Below, piece after piece: positions 13,648 to 14,935 of a DNA stretch of 14,935 nucleotides. Made by a program: the position numbers and the translations under genes. Below the pieces are notes generated by a model. The model made no database searches and had not been told where the DNA came from. It was given only the letters and a program-made list of their open reading frames with translations. The DNA comes from Ruminococcus sp. UBA7014 (lineage in GTDB: Bacteria > Bacillota > Clostridia > Oscillospirales > Ruminococcaceae): the NCBI GenBank assembly GCA_002449575.1, contig DJXC01000127.1, positions 1 through 14,935 of the forward strand. The letters run 5' to 3'. Every line of letters starts with the position of its first letter. The first letter of the stretch is position 1.

Positions 13648-14935
13648 TTAATAATTCAGATAGTCACTGGGATTGACAGCCGTGCCGTCTTTCCGGATTT
13701 CAAAATGCAGATGATAGCCTGTAGACCAGCCAGTTGTACCGACATAGCCGACAGTCTGTCCTTTTTCTACATAATCGCCGACAGAGACAATCACCTGCTG
13801 CAAATGTGCATACATCGTGGAGTATGTGCCGTCCTGATGGTCAATTAATACATAATTGCCATAGCCATTGCCGCAACAGTTTTTACTTTTCCCGTAATTA
13901 TGGGTACAGCTTGTATTAATTTTAATGACTTTTCCGGCACGGGAAGCCACAGCATCTTCACCGGCACTCTGGGCAATATCAATGCCCTTATGATTTGTTC
14001 CCCATCTTGAGCCGAATCCGCTGGAAATATAATAACATCCGGGGCAGGGCCATCCAAAAGCAGTATCATCATAATCTGGTGCAATTGTTTCCGGTTCAGT
14101 GGGTGCTTCTGTAGGCGGCATTGTTTCCGGAGGAGGAGCTTCTGTTGTAGTCGTTGTAGTTGTTGTGGTGGTAGTGACAGTAGTTGCTTTTGTTGTTGTT
14201 TCTGTAGTAGTTTCCGGTTTCAGCGGAGCAGTGAAAATCACTGGTGCAGTTTGCGGAGCAGTCACAGCAGTTTCTGCCTGAGTGACAGGAACTGTTGTTT
14301 CTTTCTGTGTTGCAGGAACTGTTGTTTCTTTTGGCTGAGAAACAGTTGTGGTATTGGTTGTCTTTCTGACAGTTGTTGCAGAAGTCGCAGTTGCTTTTCT
14401 TCTGGCTTCTTCTTCGGCACGGCGGATTTGTTCACGAATTTCGGCTTCGGCAGAATCTGCAAGCTGATTGTCTTCTTGCAGTTGTGCAATTGACTTGTTG
14501 GCGGCTTCACGTTCAAATGCAAGACGTTCCTGTTCTGCCTGAGAATCTGCATAAGAAAATCTTAATTCGCTCATGGAATCTTTCATTTCTTTCTGCATCG
14601 CTTCTTTGTCAGCCTGTGCCTTTTCGAGTTCTGCTTTCTGTGCTTCGAGCGTATTTTTATTCTGGTCATAGGCTTCCAGTTCGGCTTTCAGATGATTGAC
14701 AAGTTCATCATCATGCTTGGCAATACAGGAAATCAGTTCATATTTGGACAGTAAATCATAAAAGTCTGTTGCGCCGGCAAGTGCAGAAATCAGACTGTCA
14801 TTGCCGCTGATATACATTGCACGGATACGGAGTTTGAATTCTTCCAGACCTTTGTCAATACGGATTTTCTGGTCAGCAATTTCTTCTTCAAGATTCTGAA
14901 TTGCAATATCCATATTGTAAATATTTCTTTTGATG
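13648..14935 (-). CDS. Coiled-coil M23 murein hydrolase (PcsB/EnvC-like), 5' end outside the window
   Basis: The reading frame stays open to the window edge, so the N terminus with its signal peptide is missing. An ATG at 14913 lies inside the conserved coiled coil and is not the start. The N-terminal part (nt 14400-14935) is a heptad-rich coiled coil. It contains LRIRAMYISGNDSLISAL and FYDLLSKYELI, typical of PcsB/CwlO-type activator domains. A Thr/Pro-rich linker follows. The C-terminal M23 (LytM) zinc peptidase domain has GFGSRWGTNHKGID (His codon at 13990-13992), YAHL, and HLHFE (His codons at 13711-13713 and 13705-13707). Zn ligands are therefore complete, which predicts an active cross-link-cutting endopeptidase. 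A Cys-rich insertion (CTHNYGKSKNCCG) lies within the M23 domain. The gene is directly followed by the S41 protease. In Firmicutes such genes often follow ftsE-ftsX, which would lie just beyond the right edge. Confidence 0.92.
   Translation of the reverse strand, partial: IKRNIYNMDIAIQNLEEEIADQKIRIDKGLEEFKLRIRAMYISGNDSLISALAGATDFYDLLSKYELISCIAKHDDELVNHLKAELEAYDQNKNTLEAQKAELEKAQADKEAMQKEMKDSMSELRFSYADSQAEQERLAFEREAANKSIAQLQEDNQLADSAEAEIREQIRRAEEEARRKATATSATTVRKTTNTTTVSQPKETTVPATQKETTVPVTQAETAVTAPQTAPVIFTAPLKPETTTETTTKATTVTTTTTTTTTTTEAPPPETMPPTEAPTEPETIAPDYDDTAFGWPCPGCYYISSGFGSRWGTNHKGIDIAQSAGEDAVASRAGKVIKINTSCTHNYGKSKNCCGNGYGNYVLIDHQDGTYSTMYAHLQQVIVSVGDYVEKGQTVGYVGTTGWSTGYHLHFEIRKDGTAVNPSDYLNY
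14143..14213 (-). repeat. Low-complexity Thr-codon tract in the M23 linker
   Basis: On the minus strand this stretch is a run of ACN codons encoding about twelve consecutive Thr, plus flanking TTV and TTK units. Just upstream is a loose 9-residue protein repeat (KETTVPATQ, KETTVPVTQ, AETAVTAPQ). Such linkers are common in exported Ruminococcus proteins. Codons vary, so it is a protein-level rather than a pure DNA repeat. Confidence 0.85.

Noticed and set aside
14099..14281. Valine-rich open frame on the plus strand
   Set aside because: It is the complement of the poly-Thr linker of the M23 protein and therefore low-complexity antisense.
14143..14400. Repetitive DNA that could suggest a CRISPR array or tandem repeat locus
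   Set aside because: There are no conserved direct repeats with spacers. The pattern comes from runs of Thr codons within a coding frame.

Overview
The window looks like a chromosomal segment of a Ruminococcus-like member of the Oscillospiraceae (Bacillota). The evidence is a secreted GH10 xylanase that ends in a dockerin, which implies a cellulosome. Long Thr-rich linkers occur in exported proteins. Firmicute-type promoters (TTGACA-17-TATAAT) and strong Shine-Dalgarno sequences are frequent. There is also a Spo0A-like DNA-binding domain. No phage, insertion sequence, CRISPR array or obvious island was seen. Genes are densely packed and often end convergently on one shared hairpin.

Left part (1-5129). 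A P-type Ca2+ ATPase is followed on the same strand, from its own promoter, by a divergent G3E/COG0523 (CobW-like) GTPase. Convergent to these is the rplM-rpsI (L13-S9) ribosomal operon on the minus strand. It has a consensus promoter and a leader of about 130 nt that can fold into two hairpins, the second ending in a U-rich tract, so it looks like an attenuator. A tRNA-Pro(GGG) gene is transcribed divergently from rplM.

Middle part (5130-9151). A 194-residue protein carries a Spo0A-type C-terminal DNA-binding domain without a receiver domain. The CBM22-GH10-dockerin xylanase follows from its own promoter. coaBC, a bifunctional coenzyme A biosynthesis gene, converges on it from the minus strand.

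Right part (9152-14935). A minus-strand ECF sigma factor gene is followed by a 635-residue single-pass membrane protein. It has a small cytoplasmic head, a Thr/Ser/Glu-rich linker and two copies of a DUF4367-like extracellular domain, and is the likely partner (anti-sigma/sensor) of the sigma factor. A DUF3877-like gene diverges from the sigma gene. It converges on a two-gene operon encoding a coiled-coil M23 murein hydrolase (5' end outside the window) and an S41 carboxy-terminal processing protease. That pair typically follows ftsEX in Firmicutes.

Most genes are housekeeping or envelope genes. The parts worth a second look are the L13-operon attenuator, the sigma factor with the duplicated sensor protein, the G3E GTPase with a non-canonical metal site and G4 motif, the orphan Spo0A_C protein, and a strong excess of the word TTCCGG/CCGGAA that nearly disappears in the xylanase gene. 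Functions are assigned from recognised motifs by eye. No database search was run.
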